DNA of 64,000 bases from Bradyrhizobium australiense (GCF_013114825.1 NZ_JAAVLX010000007.1:310001-374000), one strand, 5' to 3'; counted from the stretch's first letter, positions 33,659 through 42,682 are shown. Notes: generated by a model not told the origin, from the letters alone. Numbers and translations are program-made.

Positions 33659-35326
33659 TCACCCCGCCGGGACCATCACCACGCCCTTGTCCTTGGGCCA
33701 GCGCATCCGCCAGGTGAAGTTGATGTCCCTCACCTCGCCCGGCTTGGCCTCGAACGCCCATTCCAGCACGCCGCGCCTGTCGCGGACGTTGCTTGCGGTC
33801 GGTGGCGTCGTCGACGACAGCATTTCGACCTGGATTTCCTCGTTCTCGCTGACCGGCAACTGATCCTCGATCGCGATCCGAAGCGGGAAATCGTGGCCGT
33901 TGCGCACGGTCGTCTTGAACGCGCGCTCGTCGGTCTTCGACGTCGTCACGATCAGGCCGGCCGATCCCTCGTTGCGCTTGAGAACCGCGCGTTCGATCTT
34001 GATCTTGTCGTCGGCGCCGAAGCCGAGCCGCACGGTCTCGTCCTTGGCCGCAGCGGCCATCTGCCCGCGGCCGACGAATACGCCGTCGCGGTAGATCGAG
34101 GCCCGGCCAGGCAGCAGCGGCGCGTCCTCGTTCTGCTTGAAGCTCGCTTCGAGAAATGCGGTCGGGTCCTTCACCGGCACGGCGCGTACCGCAAGATCGG
34201 GCGCAATGGTCGCGCTAGAGACACGCAGGCTCTTGGCGCCTTCGCTGGCACCCAGGCTGACGCGGCCGGGAATCTTGAACACCACCTGGAAGCCGCTGAC
34301 ATCAGCCATGGCCTGCTGCTCCTCGGCGCGCTCGGCGACCGATTCCGCCATCTTGGATGCCGGAGCCGGTGCCGCGCGCAATAGCATCCTGTTGCTGTCC
34401 ATCGCGCCGCTGACGGACGCCTGAGGCCGCGGCAGTTGCGGATATTGCACGATCAGCGAATTGAGTTCGGGCGCGCTGCCGCCGCGCGCCGTGCGCACGG
34501 TCGAGACGCTGAGCGCGACGTTGGACCAGTCCTCGCCGGTGGCCTGCGTGATTTCGGCGCGGCGCACCAGTTCGAGCGCGGGTTTGCGATCTTTCGCGCC
34601 GGTATCGAGCCTGATGTCATAGAGCGGCGTCCAGCGCGCACTGCGCACCGCATAGGTCACCCGCAGCGTCGCCTTGGTCGCCGCCGCCGCAGCGAGCTCA
34701 ATCCGGACTTCCAGCTTGCTCGGCGGCTTCTGCGCCTTGTCCTGTTCGAGCCGCGCGATTTCGCGGTCGAGGTCGCGCTGCTTGCGCTCGGCATCGCGGA
34801 TAGCGGCTTCAGTGCTAGCGACTTCCTCGCCGACCGCGGCAAAGGCCGCACGCCATTCGGATATCGGCCGCGCCTCGCCCTTACCGCCGATCCCTGCGGG
34901 GGCGGTATCCGCAAATCGCTCGGCGAATTTGCGCCGCGCGGTAGCCGCATCGATCGCGCCCTGCAGGTTGACCCGCTCGTCCTTCAGCGCCTCGATCCGC
35001 TTGTCGAGTTCGGGCAGATTGACCGGCGGGGCCGCACGCGGCGGCTTAGCGTCGATCGCGCCGATCGTGAGCTTTGCGCCGGCCTCACCCTCGACCCGCA
35101 GCGAGGTTGGGTCGAGCGTGAGCGGAAAATCCTTGAGCACAGCGGAATTCTCGCCGGCCGGCAGATCGAGCGTGACGAGGCGCGTCACGCTGGCGCCATC
35201 GGGATAGACGATGACGGTATCCACCGCCGAGCTCGCGTCCATGTCGGCGGCCCGCGCCGGCATAGCGGCCATCGTCGTCAGAACGATGAGGCTTGTCGTC
35301 AAAAAACTGTTCGCAATCAATCGCAT
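33659..35326 (-). CDS. Mucoidy inhibitor MuiA-family (DUF4139) secreted protein
   Basis: The 555-residue protein has a signal peptide (about 1-27, cleaved near ARA-ADM), an N-terminal DUF4140-like domain (VDTVIVYPDGASVTRLVTLDLPAG) and a coiled coil (about 105-205, LDKRIEALKDERVNLQ and RKQRDLDREIARLEQDK). A C-terminal DUF4139 domain follows, with YAVRSARWTPLYDIRLDTG near 225 and FKTTVRNGHDFPLRIAIEDQLPVS near 475. Family members are named after a Vibrio mucoidy inhibitor; the biochemical role is unknown. The ATG at 35326 has GGAGGGT upstream. It is a single-gene unit. Confidence 0.85.
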   Translation of the reverse strand: MRLIANSFLTTSLIVLTTMAAMPARAADMDASSAVDTVIVYPDGASVTRLVTLDLPAGENSAVLKDFPLTLDPTSLRVEGEAGAKLTIGAIDAKPPRAAPPVNLPELDKRIEALKDERVNLQGAIDAATARRKFAERFADTAPAGIGGKGEARPISEWRAAFAAVGEEVASTEAAIRDAERKQRDLDREIARLEQDKAQKPPSKLEVRIELAAAAATKATLRVTYAVRSARWTPLYDIRLDTGAKDRKPALELVRRAEITQATGEDWSNVALSVSTVRTARGGSAPELNSLIVQYPQLPRPQASVSGAMDSNRMLLRAAPAPASKMAESVAERAEEQQAMADVSGFQVVFKIPGRVSLGASEGAKSLRVSSATIAPDLAVRAVPVKDPTAFLEASFKQNEDAPLLPGRASIYRDGVFVGRGQMAAAAKDETVRLGFGADDKIKIERAVLKRNEGSAGLIVTTSKTDERAFKTTVRNGHDFPLRIAIEDQLPVSENEEIQVEMLSSTTPPTASNVRDRRGVLEWAFEAKPGEVRDINFTWRMRWPKDKGVVMVPAG

Positions 35327-35494
35327 GGATACCCTCCTGAACCGTTCGCCGGATAGCGACGCGGAAAAGCCGCCCACCACTCCCGGTCATGAGACGCGGC
35401 GAGAGGGGAACCGGTTCGATGCAGGAATGACGCGGCTACGGCGCGATGGGACCGTAGCAACGGCAAGCGGAGGCAGTCCCAGTACCCGTGGCCG

Positions 35495-36025
35495 TCAGGC
35501 GGCCCACACTGAATTCAGCAATTTGCCGACCTCGAGCTTGAGGCGATTGCTGTCGCCGGACAGCGACTGCGCCGCCGAGAGCACCTGGGTCGAGGCCGAC
35601 CCGGTTTCGCAGGCGCCCTGCCGGACGTCAGCAATATGGGCGCTGATCTCCGTTGTGCCGAGCGCGGCCTGCTGGACGTTGGGGGAAGTTTCCTGCCTCG
35701 CCGCGCCCTGTTCTTTCACCGCGGCGGCAATGGTCGAGGAAATCTCCGAGAGCTTCTCGATCGTGCCGCTGATCTCCTTGATGGCGGTCACGGAACGGTC
35801 GGTGGCAATCTGAATGCCCGCGATCTGCCGGCCGATATCACCCGTCGCCTTCGCCATCTGTTCGGCCAGCGCCTTGACTTCGGACGCCACCACCGCAATC
35901 TGCTCCAGTTCGGCGTTGGCGGCATCCGCAATGACGGCTTTTTCGATGCCAGCGACGACTCTGCATTCCGCTTTTTCATCTCGTCGTGGGTCAAACGCAA
36001 TGAGAGAAGCCGCATGATGGATGGT
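35495..36025 (-). pseudogene. Remnant of a methyl-accepting chemotaxis protein (C-terminus only)
   Basis: About 130 codons from VVASEVKALAEQMAKATGD to the end match the last part of a bradyrhizobial chemoreceptor (KEISGTIEKLSEISSTIAAAVKEQ, then AAQSLSGDSNRLKLEVGKLL). The hairpin-tip motif NLLALNATIEAARAG, the HAMP domain, the sensor and the membrane segments are all missing. Upstream the same frame is open to a TAG at 36026-36028 but has no ATG, GTG or TTG and reads an unrelated charged segment (FDPRRDEKAEC). An ATG at 36015 is in another frame. It is therefore a deleted and perhaps frameshifted fragment. A GTG at 35893 could still start a short product. Confidence 0.72.
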
Positions 36026-36217
36026 CTAAACGGTCAAAATACACCGTTCCGGGTAGACCACCGGCTTGCAAGTTTTGGCTAAAATCCTAACAACGTAAAA
36101 CTACGGGAATATGCACGTTAGCAGAACAGTGCGGCATCATACGCGCGCGAGCTTGACGCGCCGGGGCGATCCTCGACTTGACCGTCGAGGTTCGCTCAGG
36201 CGTCTGCGCGATGCTTT

Positions 36218-37807
36218 TTAGAACGCCAGCGCCTTGGCCTGCTTCACCTGCGGCAGCGCCTGCACCTTGGCAAGCACTTCGGCCGGCACGGGGCCGTCGA
36301 TCTCGACCAGCGCAATGGCGTCGCCGCCCTGCTTGACGCGGCCGAGATGGAAGGTGGCGATGTTGATCTTGGCGTCGCCGAGCAGGCTGGCGAAGCTGCC
36401 GATGAAGCCGGGCTTGTCCTCGTTGGTGACATAGATCATCGACTTGCCGAACTCGGCATCGACCCGAATGCCCTTGATGTCGACCAGCCGCGGCTTGCCG
36501 TCGTGATAGACGGTGCCGGACACCGAGCGTTCCTGCCGTTCGGTGACGACGGTCACCGTGATCAGGCTCTCATAGTCGCTCTGCGCCGCGCGCACGATCT
36601 CGTCGACCACCATGCCGCGCTCTTTGGCGACGACGGGCGCCGAGACCACGTTGACCTCGCCCAGCATCGGCCGCAGTAGGCCCGACAGCACCGCTGAGGT
36701 GATCGCCTTGATCTTCATCTCGGCGACATTGCCCTCATAAGTGATCTGGACTTTCAGGATGCCGCTCTCGGTGAGCTGGCCCGCAAACGAGCCGAGCTTT
36801 TCGGCGAGCTCGATGAAGGGCTTCAGCTTCGGGGCCTCTTCCGCGGTGATCGACGGAAAATTCACCGCGTTCGAGATCGCGCCGGTCAGAAGATAGTCCG
36901 ACATCTGCTCGGCGACCTGCAGGGCGACGTTCTCCTGCGCTTCCGTGGTGGAGGCACCGAGATGCGGCGTGCAGATCACGTTGGGATGGCCGAACAGAAC
37001 GTTCTTGGTGGCGGGCTCCTCGACGAAGACGTCGAAGGCTGCGCCGGCGACATGCTTGGAATTCAGCGCGTCGAGCAACGCCTGCTCGTCGACCAAGCCG
37101 CCGCGCGCGCAGTTGATGATGCGCACGCCCTTCTTCATTTTCGCAATCGCCGCCGCGTCGATGATGTTCCTGGTCTTCTCCGTCAGCGGCGTGTGCAGCG
37201 TGATGAAATCTGCGCGCTTGAGCAGCTCATCGAGTTCGACCTTCTCGACTCCGATGTCCTTGGCGCGCTCCGGCGACAGGAAGGGATCGAACGCGACCAC
37301 CTTCATTTTCAGGCCGAGGGCGCGGTCGGCGGCGATCGAGCCGATATTGCCGCAGCCGATCACCCCTAACGTCTTGCCGGTGATCTCGACGCCCATGAAG
37401 CGGTTCTTCTCCCACTTGCCGGCCTGGGTCGAGGCGTCGGCCTGGGGAATTTCGCGCGCCAGCGCCAGCATCAGCGTGATCGCGTGTTCGGCGGTGGTGA
37501 TCGAATTGCCAAACGGCGTGTTCATCACGATGATGCCCTTGGCGGTGGCCGCGGGAATCTCGACATTATCGACGCCAATGCCGGCGCGGCCGATCACCTT
37601 CAGATTCTTGGCCTTGTCGATGATCTTGGCGGTAGCCTTGGTCGCGGAGCGGATCGCAAGTCCATCGTAATTGCCGATGATCTCGGCGAGCTTGTCCTTG
37701 TCCTTGCCGAGATTGGGCTGGAAGTCGACCTCGACGCCGCGGTCTTTGAAGATCTGCACGGCAGCGGGAGATAGCGCGTCGGAAATGAGAACTCTGGGTT
37801 TGGTCAT
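36218..37807 (-). CDS. serA: D-3-phosphoglycerate dehydrogenase
   Basis: The 529-residue enzyme is the long SerA form. It has a substrate-binding domain, a Rossmann domain with GVIGCGNIGSIAADRA near 148, catalytic Arg in INCARGGLVDEQALLDAL near 235, Glu in FVEEPAT and His in CTPHLGAST near 285. The intervening domain and a C-terminal ACT domain (about 455-529, KPGFIGSFASLLGDAKINIATFHLGR) follow. It catalyses the first committed step of serine synthesis, oxidising 3-phosphoglycerate; ACT domains bind serine as feedback inhibitor. serC lies 165 bp upstream on the same strand, and an inverted repeat (37818-37967) separates them. Confidence 0.96.
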   Translation of the reverse strand: MTKPRVLISDALSPAAVQIFKDRGVEVDFQPNLGKDKDKLAEIIGNYDGLAIRSATKATAKIIDKAKNLKVIGRAGIGVDNVEIPAATAKGIIVMNTPFGNSITTAEHAITLMLALAREIPQADASTQAGKWEKNRFMGVEITGKTLGVIGCGNIGSIAADRALGLKMKVVAFDPFLSPERAKDIGVEKVELDELLKRADFITLHTPLTEKTRNIIDAAAIAKMKKGVRIINCARGGLVDEQALLDALNSKHVAGAAFDVFVEEPATKNVLFGHPNVICTPHLGASTTEAQENVALQVAEQMSDYLLTGAISNAVNFPSITAEEAPKLKPFIELAEKLGSFAGQLTESGILKVQITYEGNVAEMKIKAITSAVLSGLLRPMLGEVNVVSAPVVAKERGMVVDEIVRAAQSDYESLITVTVVTERQERSVSGTVYHDGKPRLVDIKGIRVDAEFGKSMIYVTNEDKPGFIGSFASLLGDAKINIATFHLGRVKQGGDAIALVEIDGPVPAEVLAKVQALPQVKQAKALAF

Positions 37808-37817
37808 TTGAATGTTC

Positions 37818-37967
37818 CTTCACCCTCCCCTGGAGGGGGAGGGTCGGCGCGTGGCGCCGGGGTGGGGTGAAGCTGTCGATTTGAAATTCGCTGTGCGCCG
37901 GATTGAGGGACTTTCACCCCACCCGCCGCACCTACGGTGCGTCGACCCTCCCCCTCAGGGGAGGATC
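37818..37967. repeat. Intergenic inverted repeat, 'CACCCTCCCC' family, between serC and serA
   Basis: TTCACCCTCCCCTGGAGGGG plus GCGTGGCGCCGGGGTGGGGTGAAG on the left are mirrored by TTTCACCCCACCCGCCGCAC and CGACCCTCCCCCTCAGGGGAGG on the right. It is one of several CCCTCCCC-type dispersed repeats in the window. Its place inside the serC-serA transcription unit means the hairpins could affect how much serA message is made. Confidence 0.65.
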
Positions 37968-37972
37968 AAGCA

Positions 37973-39145
37973 TCAAGCCGCCTTCGGCAACGCCGCCTTG
38001 GCCTCGGCAAAGGCCCAGTCAATCCACTGCGTCAGCAGCGCGACGTCGGAGGCTTCTACCGTGGCGCCGCACCAGACCCTCAGGCCCGCGGGCGCATCGC
38101 GGTAATAGGCGAAGTCGTAACCGGCGGCTTCCTTCTCGACCAGCGCAACCAGCTTCTTCGAGAACTCGGCCTGCGCATCCACTGTCAGCGAGGTGATCGC
38201 GGGATCGATGAACTTCAGGCATACCGAGGTGTTGGAACGGATCGACGGATCCTTGGCCAGGAAGTCGATCCACGGCGTCTTCGCCTTCCAGTCCGACAGC
38301 ACCTTGGTGTTGGCGTCGGCGCGTGCGATCAGGGCTTTCAGGCCGCCGATCGATTTCGCCCAGTTCAACGCATCGAGATAGTCCTCGACGCACAGCATCG
38401 ACGGCGTGTTGATAGTCTCGCCCTCGAAGATGCCCTGGTTGAGCTTGCCGCTCTTGGTGAGGCGGAAAATCTTCGGCAGCGGCCAGGCCGGCTTGTAGGT
38501 CTCGAGCCGCTCCACCGCGCGCGGTGAGAGGATCAGCATGCCGTGCGCGGCCTCGCCGCCCAGCGCCTTCTGCCAGGAGAACGTGACCACATCGAGTTTT
38601 GCGAAATCGAGCGGCTGCGCGAATGCGGCCGACGTCGCGTCGCAGATCGTGAGGCCTTCACGCGTCGCGCTGATCCAGTCGGCATTGGGCACGCGGACGC
38701 CCGAGGTGGTGCCGTTCCAGGTGAAGACAATATCGGACGCCGGATCGGCCTTCCTCAAATCAGGAAGATCGCCATAGCCGGCGTGCAGCTTGGTGACGTC
38801 CTTCAGCTTTAATTCCTTGACGATGTCGCTGACCCAGCCCTCGCCGAAGGATTCCCAGGCGATCGTGGTGACGGGGCGCGCGCCGAGCAGCGACCACAGC
38901 GCCATTTCGACCGCGCCGGTATCGGACGCCGGCACGATGCCGATCTTGTAGTCGGCGGGAACTTCAAGCACCTCGCGCGTCAGCTCGATCGCGAGCTTGA
39001 GCTTGTTCTTGCCGATCTTCGCGCGATGCGAACGGCCGAGGGCAGCGTCCTTGAGATTTTGGGGATTCCAGCCGGGGCGCTTGGCACAGGGGCCGGAGGA
39101 AAAATGCGGCACGTTCGGCCGCGAAGCGGGCTTCGCTACGGTCAT
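37973..39145 (-). CDS. serC: Phosphoserine aminotransferase
   Basis: The 390-residue PLP enzyme belongs to the alphaproteobacterial SerC branch. It shows HFSSGPCAKRPGW at the start, GRSHRAKIGKNKL near 35, and TWNGTTSGVRVPNADW near 150. The PLP lysine lies in VTFSWQKALGGEAAHG near 195, and LETYKPAWPLPKIFRL comes next. It converts 3-phosphohydroxypyruvate, made by SerA, to phosphoserine with glutamate. A structured leader that fits the serC RNA motif lies just before the ATG at 39145. serA follows after an intervening repeat. Confidence 0.96.
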   Translation of the reverse strand: MTVAKPASRPNVPHFSSGPCAKRPGWNPQNLKDAALGRSHRAKIGKNKLKLAIELTREVLEVPADYKIGIVPASDTGAVEMALWSLLGARPVTTIAWESFGEGWVSDIVKELKLKDVTKLHAGYGDLPDLRKADPASDIVFTWNGTTSGVRVPNADWISATREGLTICDATSAAFAQPLDFAKLDVVTFSWQKALGGEAAHGMLILSPRAVERLETYKPAWPLPKIFRLTKSGKLNQGIFEGETINTPSMLCVEDYLDALNWAKSIGGLKALIARADANTKVLSDWKAKTPWIDFLAKDPSIRSNTSVCLKFIDPAITSLTVDAQAEFSKKLVALVEKEAAGYDFAYYRDAPAGLRVWCGATVEASDVALLTQWIDWAFAEAKAALPKAA

Positions 39146-39190
39146 GATCTATCCTTCCAGATAGTAAGCCTCCCGTTGGGGGGAGGTGTC
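39146..39190 (-). ncRNA. Candidate serC leader RNA motif
   Basis: Read on the minus strand the leader has a CCTCCC...GGGAGG stem (pairing plus positions 39181-39186 with 39169-39174) and then a CTATC...GATAG stem (39160-39164 with 39149-39153). The loop and 3' arm of the second stem contain the GGAAGGA ribosome-binding site of serC. Two hairpins with a sequestered Shine-Dalgarno directly before serC in an alphaproteobacterium agree with the described serC RNA motif. The match is from memory of that motif, not from a covariance search. Confidence 0.5.
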
Positions 39191-39224
39191 CCGCCGCGGT
39201 CATTAGGGGAATCGGGCCCGATCG

Positions 39225-39419
39225 TCAAGGAACTTCGGGCGCCTCACGCTCGGTTGATGTGGGCTCGTCCGCGCAGGGAGCCAGCTCCTGCTGCAGAAGT
39301 TCGGCTGCATCGGTGACCAGCTTGGCCGCCTCCCGCCGGCTTGAGACCTTCAAAATGCTGGTCTTCCCGGCCTGCACGACATATTCACTTCCGATCCGGA
39401 CGATCGAATATTTTTTCAT
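39225..39419 (-). CDS. Small hypothetical protein, 64 residues
   Basis: From the ATG at 39419 the protein starts MKKYSIVRIGSEYVVQAGKT, then SILKVSSRREAAKLVTDAAELL, and ends in an acidic, Pro-rich tail. It looks like a small beta-hairpin plus helix, a type seen as conserved hypothetical protein in Bradyrhizobium. The frame extends to 39494 but the extra residues are not protein-like. The upstream GGGGATTTCC is a weak ribosome site. It is alone, 80 bp beyond the serC promoter region. Function unknown. Confidence 0.6.
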   Translation of the reverse strand: MKKYSIVRIGSEYVVQAGKTSILKVSSRREAAKLVTDAAELLQQELAPCADEPTSTEREAPEVP

Positions 39420-39649
39420 TGGAAATCCCCAAGCTCTACCCAAGCCCCTTGGGAGACGCCGGCATAGCGGAGACGTTCCTGTCCGTAAAATCACGGACGC
39501 ACGCGTAGTTTACCGGTTGTTAACCGGATCGCACAGTGACGACTACCTCAGGCATTCGTCGCAAACGCGCTTCAACCGCAGTTGGCTGACTTTTTACGCG
39601 TTTTCTTTACGCGAACCGGATTCCACTTCGCTTGAAAACGCTATAGCGA

Positions 39650-40120
39650 TCAAAATCGCACGGTCATGCCGACATGGCTGCGCGCAAAGCCGAGCCGCTC
39701 GTAGAACCGCTGCGCATCGACGCGGGTGTGATGCGTCAGCAGTTCGACCAACTTGCAGCCCCTGGCGCGCGCTTCCGCAACCGCCCACTGCACCATCTGC
39801 TCGCCGATGCCCCGGCTGCGACGGTGTTTGGCGACGCGAACATCCTCAATCAGGCCGCGCGAAGCGCCCTGCGAGCTCAGCCCCGGCAGAATGCATAACT
39901 GCAGGCAACCGACCACAGTGCCCTCGCCGTCCTCGGCGACGACGAGAAGGACGTTCGGATCGTGCTGCAGCCTTTCAAAGGCCGTGAAATAGGATTGCGG
40001 CAGCGGATCTTCGATCCGCTCACGCGCGCCGCCGAGTGGATCGTCCGCCAGCATGGCGATGATGGTGCCGACGTCCTCGCGGCGCGCGGCGCGGATGGTG
40101 ACCTTCGCAATCTCAGTCAT
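39650..40120 (-). CDS. GNAT-family N-acetyltransferase
   Basis: The 156-residue protein has the GNAT fold. The acetyl-CoA site is IEDVRVAKHRRSRGIGEQMVQWAV (near 90-115, with the R-x-x-G-x-G turn as RRSRGIG), and a C-terminal DAQRFYERLGFARSH element follows. The acceptor is unknown; ELLTHHTRVDAQRFY resembles broad-specificity small-molecule acetylators. It lies 17 bp after the GST gene on the same strand and may be co-transcribed with it. The stop at 39650 is preceded by GTGCGATTT. Confidence 0.87.
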   Translation of the reverse strand: MTEIAKVTIRAARREDVGTIIAMLADDPLGGARERIEDPLPQSYFTAFERLQHDPNVLLVVAEDGEGTVVGCLQLCILPGLSSQGASRGLIEDVRVAKHRRSRGIGEQMVQWAVAEARARGCKLVELLTHHTRVDAQRFYERLGFARSHVGMTVRF

Positions 40121-40137
40121 GATGCATTCCGGTGAAG

Positions 40138-40728
40138 TCAGCGCGCCGGCGGGAGGGCGAGGAATTTTTCGATCTCGCTGATCCAGCGGCGCACCGCGGC
40201 GTAGCCGTCGAGATGGAAGCCGCCTTCGTGCGCCACGCGGGTATAGCCCAATAGCGATATGTCGGCGAGCGTGACGGTATTGCCGACCAGGAACGGCGTC
40301 AGCGCAAGCTGGTGCTCCATCCGCGCCAGCGCCGCATAGCCGCGCTTGACCTTGTCGGGGTCGAGATCAGAGGCCGACTTCTTCAGGTAGAACATCTGGA
40401 AGCGGCAAACGGCGATGTAGGGCTCGTGACTGTATTGTTCCCAGAACAGCCATTCGTCCATCTTCGCTGCCGCGAACGCATCGCTTGGAATGAGATGCGA
40501 ACCGCGGGCGAGATAGCGGATGATGGCGTTGGATTGCGCCAGCGTGCGGCCGTCGTCGAGTTCGATCGTCGGCACCTGGCCAGCACCATTGAGCTTCAGG
40601 AATTCCGCCGTCCGCGTCTCGCCCTTGAGCGTATCGACCGCTATCCAGGTGTAGGGCAGCGCGAGTTGATCGCATACCCACTTCACCTTCAGGCAGTTGC
40701 CGGAATTGGTATCGCCGTAGACCTTCAT
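40138..40728 (-). CDS. Glutathione S-transferase family protein
   Basis: The 196-residue protein has the thioredoxin-like N-domain (MKVYGDTNSGNCLKVKWV with Ser near 9 as probable activating residue, and QVPTIELDDGRTLAQSNAII with the conserved cis-Pro) and an all-helical C-domain (from about 85, with NTVTLADISLLGYTRVA). It is of typical size for a bacterial GST. The ATG at 40728 has GAGGA five bases upstream; the longer frame to 40779 is not family-like. The GNAT gene follows 17 bp later. It resembles the GST at 57215 in layout (both have a TLADI-type helix). Confidence 0.87.
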   Translation of the reverse strand: MKVYGDTNSGNCLKVKWVCDQLALPYTWIAVDTLKGETRTAEFLKLNGAGQVPTIELDDGRTLAQSNAIIRYLARGSHLIPSDAFAAAKMDEWLFWEQYSHEPYIAVCRFQMFYLKKSASDLDPDKVKRGYAALARMEHQLALTPFLVGNTVTLADISLLGYTRVAHEGGFHLDGYAAVRRWISEIEKFLALPPAR

Positions 40729-40812
40729 GCGCCGTCCTCGTGACGGCGCCACTGCAACAGGCGGCGGCAATTCTGTCAACGGCGCCGGATCGGCGCTGCC
40801 GCCGTGGCGGGA

Positions 40813-41637
40813 TCAGAATTTGTAGCCGAGGCCGGCGCGGACCGTGTTGATGCTGGTGTCAACCGAAGAGGTAAAGCGCACGTATTCCCATTCCGCGCGC
40901 ATGAACAGATTCGAGATCAGCATTATTTCGGTGCCGAGACCGAACGAATAGCCGTAGATCAAGTGGCTATACTGGCCGTCGGTTGCGCTGATGTCGAATG
41001 GCACATTATTGAAAGGCGGCGCGACGGCCGTATTGACCTGAGTTCCGAAAACACGGGCGGTGCGAATGATGTCGGCCTGCCCGAGTGCGATGCCGGCAAA
41101 CATATAAGGGAGGAACGAGCCATACGCATAGCCGCCGCGGACCCGAAGCGTTCCCATGTCGGAAATATTCATCCGCGCAGTCCCTTCATAGGTGGCGCCA
41201 ACCGTGTACCCGGAAGGAAGCGAGAAGAACCGCGACATGCTGCCGGTCTGCGAGCCGCCGAACTTGCCGTGCGTGTAATTCAGTTCAACGCCTACCACGA
41301 CGTCGGTCCACTGGAAGTTGTAGCCGACGAATCCGCCGAACCCCTCTCCGTGGGCCGAAACTTTTCCCATGATCGGCCACTCCGATATTCGCTGGACGCT
41401 CTCCATCTCCGTGCCGTCCAAGAGGCGCGCCGCGATGGTCCTCGTCGAATTCGCAAAATTCATGTTGGAAGTGCCATAGGCGGCATGTCCACCGATGTAG
41501 CCGCCTTGCCAGTTCACTGTGCTGGTGCTCAGCCCGTCGGTGAAGCCGCCGCGGAGAAACGGCAGGTCCGGCATATCGGCGGCTCGCGCGCCCGTCACCG
41601 CTCCACACATCACAGCCACCAGCAACAATCGACGCAT
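40813..41637 (-). CDS. Outer-membrane beta-barrel protein (OmpA/Omp25-like porin family)
   Basis: The 274-residue protein has a signal peptide (about 1-20, cleaved near ARA-ADM). Alternating aromatic/Gly strands follow, typical of small barrels: WQGGYIGGHAAYG near 45, GFGGFVGYNFQWTDVVVGVELNY near 100, SDMGTLRVRGGYAYGSFLPYMFAGIALG near 165 and the final SINTVRAGLGYKF with a terminal Phe. This is the rhizobial Omp25/RopB-like group. I chose the ATG at 41637, with GGAG about eight bases upstream. It lies next to a second barrel gene (41840) but the two differ greatly in sequence. Confidence 0.83.
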   Translation of the reverse strand: MRRLLLVAVMCGAVTGARAADMPDLPFLRGGFTDGLSTSTVNWQGGYIGGHAAYGTSNMNFANSTRTIAARLLDGTEMESVQRISEWPIMGKVSAHGEGFGGFVGYNFQWTDVVVGVELNYTHGKFGGSQTGSMSRFFSLPSGYTVGATYEGTARMNISDMGTLRVRGGYAYGSFLPYMFAGIALGQADIIRTARVFGTQVNTAVAPPFNNVPFDISATDGQYSHLIYGYSFGLGTEIMLISNLFMRAEWEYVRFTSSVDTSINTVRAGLGYKF

Positions 41638-41783
41638 CGCAACGCTCCATTCCGAAACTCTGAACTTGGCGCCGATCATCGCCTGTTAACCTTAACCAAT
41701 GGTTGTCGCGCCTTCCGATTGGCGCAATCTTGCCGAAAAGCGGACGAACATTTTTCTTCGGCCAATCGCCGACGCCAAAAGCA

Positions 41784-41810
41784 AACGGCGCGGGAATGCC
41801 CCGCGCCGTT
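41784..41810 (-). terminator. Intrinsic terminator after the second barrel gene
   Basis: AACGGCGCGGG and CCCGCGCCGTT form a perfect 11-bp stem around a 5-base loop. On the minus strand the stem is followed by TTGCTTTTGG. It lies 30 bases beyond the stop of the barrel gene at 41840 and would end its transcript. Confidence 0.75.
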
Positions 41811-41839
41811 CGGCAATTGTTAGCGAATGGAAGTCGCGA

Positions 41840-42682
41840 TTAACCTTTGCGGATCAGCGGCGGCGGCGCGTAGACTTGTGGGTTGTCCAGATTCCAACGC
41901 ACGCCGAGCTTCAGGTCATGCGAGGTGATGTCCTTGAACCTGAAAACATTGTTGGTCGTCGCCCCGGTGAAGTCCGAGAGAATGCCGGTCTGTCCTTCAC
42001 CCAGATTGACATAACTGTAGGCAAGTTCGAGCACGAGATTCGGATTGACGTTATAGGCAAGGCCAGCGTGTGCTGCCCACGCGAAATTCCACTTCGAGCC
42101 GGTCGGCGCGCTCGCGAAACTCGTGGCTGTGAATGGCAGGTTGTTCGTACCCGTATCCGTAAAATTCGAGATCGTCACGCGCGCGCCCCCGACGCCGGCA
42201 CCGATGAACGGGGTAATGCACCACCAGGTGCCGAGATCGACATAGGCATTGGCCATCACCAGCCACTCGGATTTGCTGCCACCGTAGTTGTCAATCCCAT
42301 TATAAGCGACGCCCCCGGCAGTTCCGGTGAAGCGGTCGGTCGCTTTAAAATTGGCGTTGCCGCGATACTGCCCGGTCAGGTCAGCCCGGAACCAATTGTT
42401 GAGCCGGTACCCGACACCGACTCCATAGATGCCAGCAGTGTCGAATGCAGACTGCTGCTCGAACGAGGTGAGCTGCGAGTAGGCGGATTCGCGGCCATAG
42501 TGAACGTCCTTCACTCTCTGATTGCTGAAGCCGATGTCGCCGCGCAGATACCAGCCGCCGAAATCCTCGACCACCGGGGCCGGAGCATAAGGAGGCGGCG
42601 CAATCGCCATGTCGGCAGCAAACGCCGCCTGGGACAACAAAGTGGCCGCACCGGCGGCAATGAAAGACTTAACGCTACGCAT
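41840..42682 (-). CDS. Outer-membrane beta-barrel protein
   Basis: The 280-residue protein has a signal peptide (about 1-22, cleaved near AFA-ADM), a Pro/Ala linker (APPPYAPAP) and a barrel with GGWYLRGDIGFSNQRV near 42, AGIYGVGVGYRLNNWFRADLTGQYRG near 83 and PFIGAGVGGARVTISNF near 158. It ends in LKLGVRWNLDNPQ followed by an unusual APPPLIRKG tail after the last strand. This layout is common in Bradyrhizobium outer-membrane or 'porin family' proteins. An intrinsic terminator follows 30 bases after the stop. The upstream gap to 42983 holds its promoter. Confidence 0.85.
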   Translation of the reverse strand: MRSVKSFIAAGAATLLSQAAFAADMAIAPPPYAPAPVVEDFGGWYLRGDIGFSNQRVKDVHYGRESAYSQLTSFEQQSAFDTAGIYGVGVGYRLNNWFRADLTGQYRGNANFKATDRFTGTAGGVAYNGIDNYGGSKSEWLVMANAYVDLGTWWCITPFIGAGVGGARVTISNFTDTGTNNLPFTATSFASAPTGSKWNFAWAAHAGLAYNVNPNLVLELAYSYVNLGEGQTGILSDFTGATTNNVFRFKDITSHDLKLGVRWNLDNPQVYAPPPLIRKG

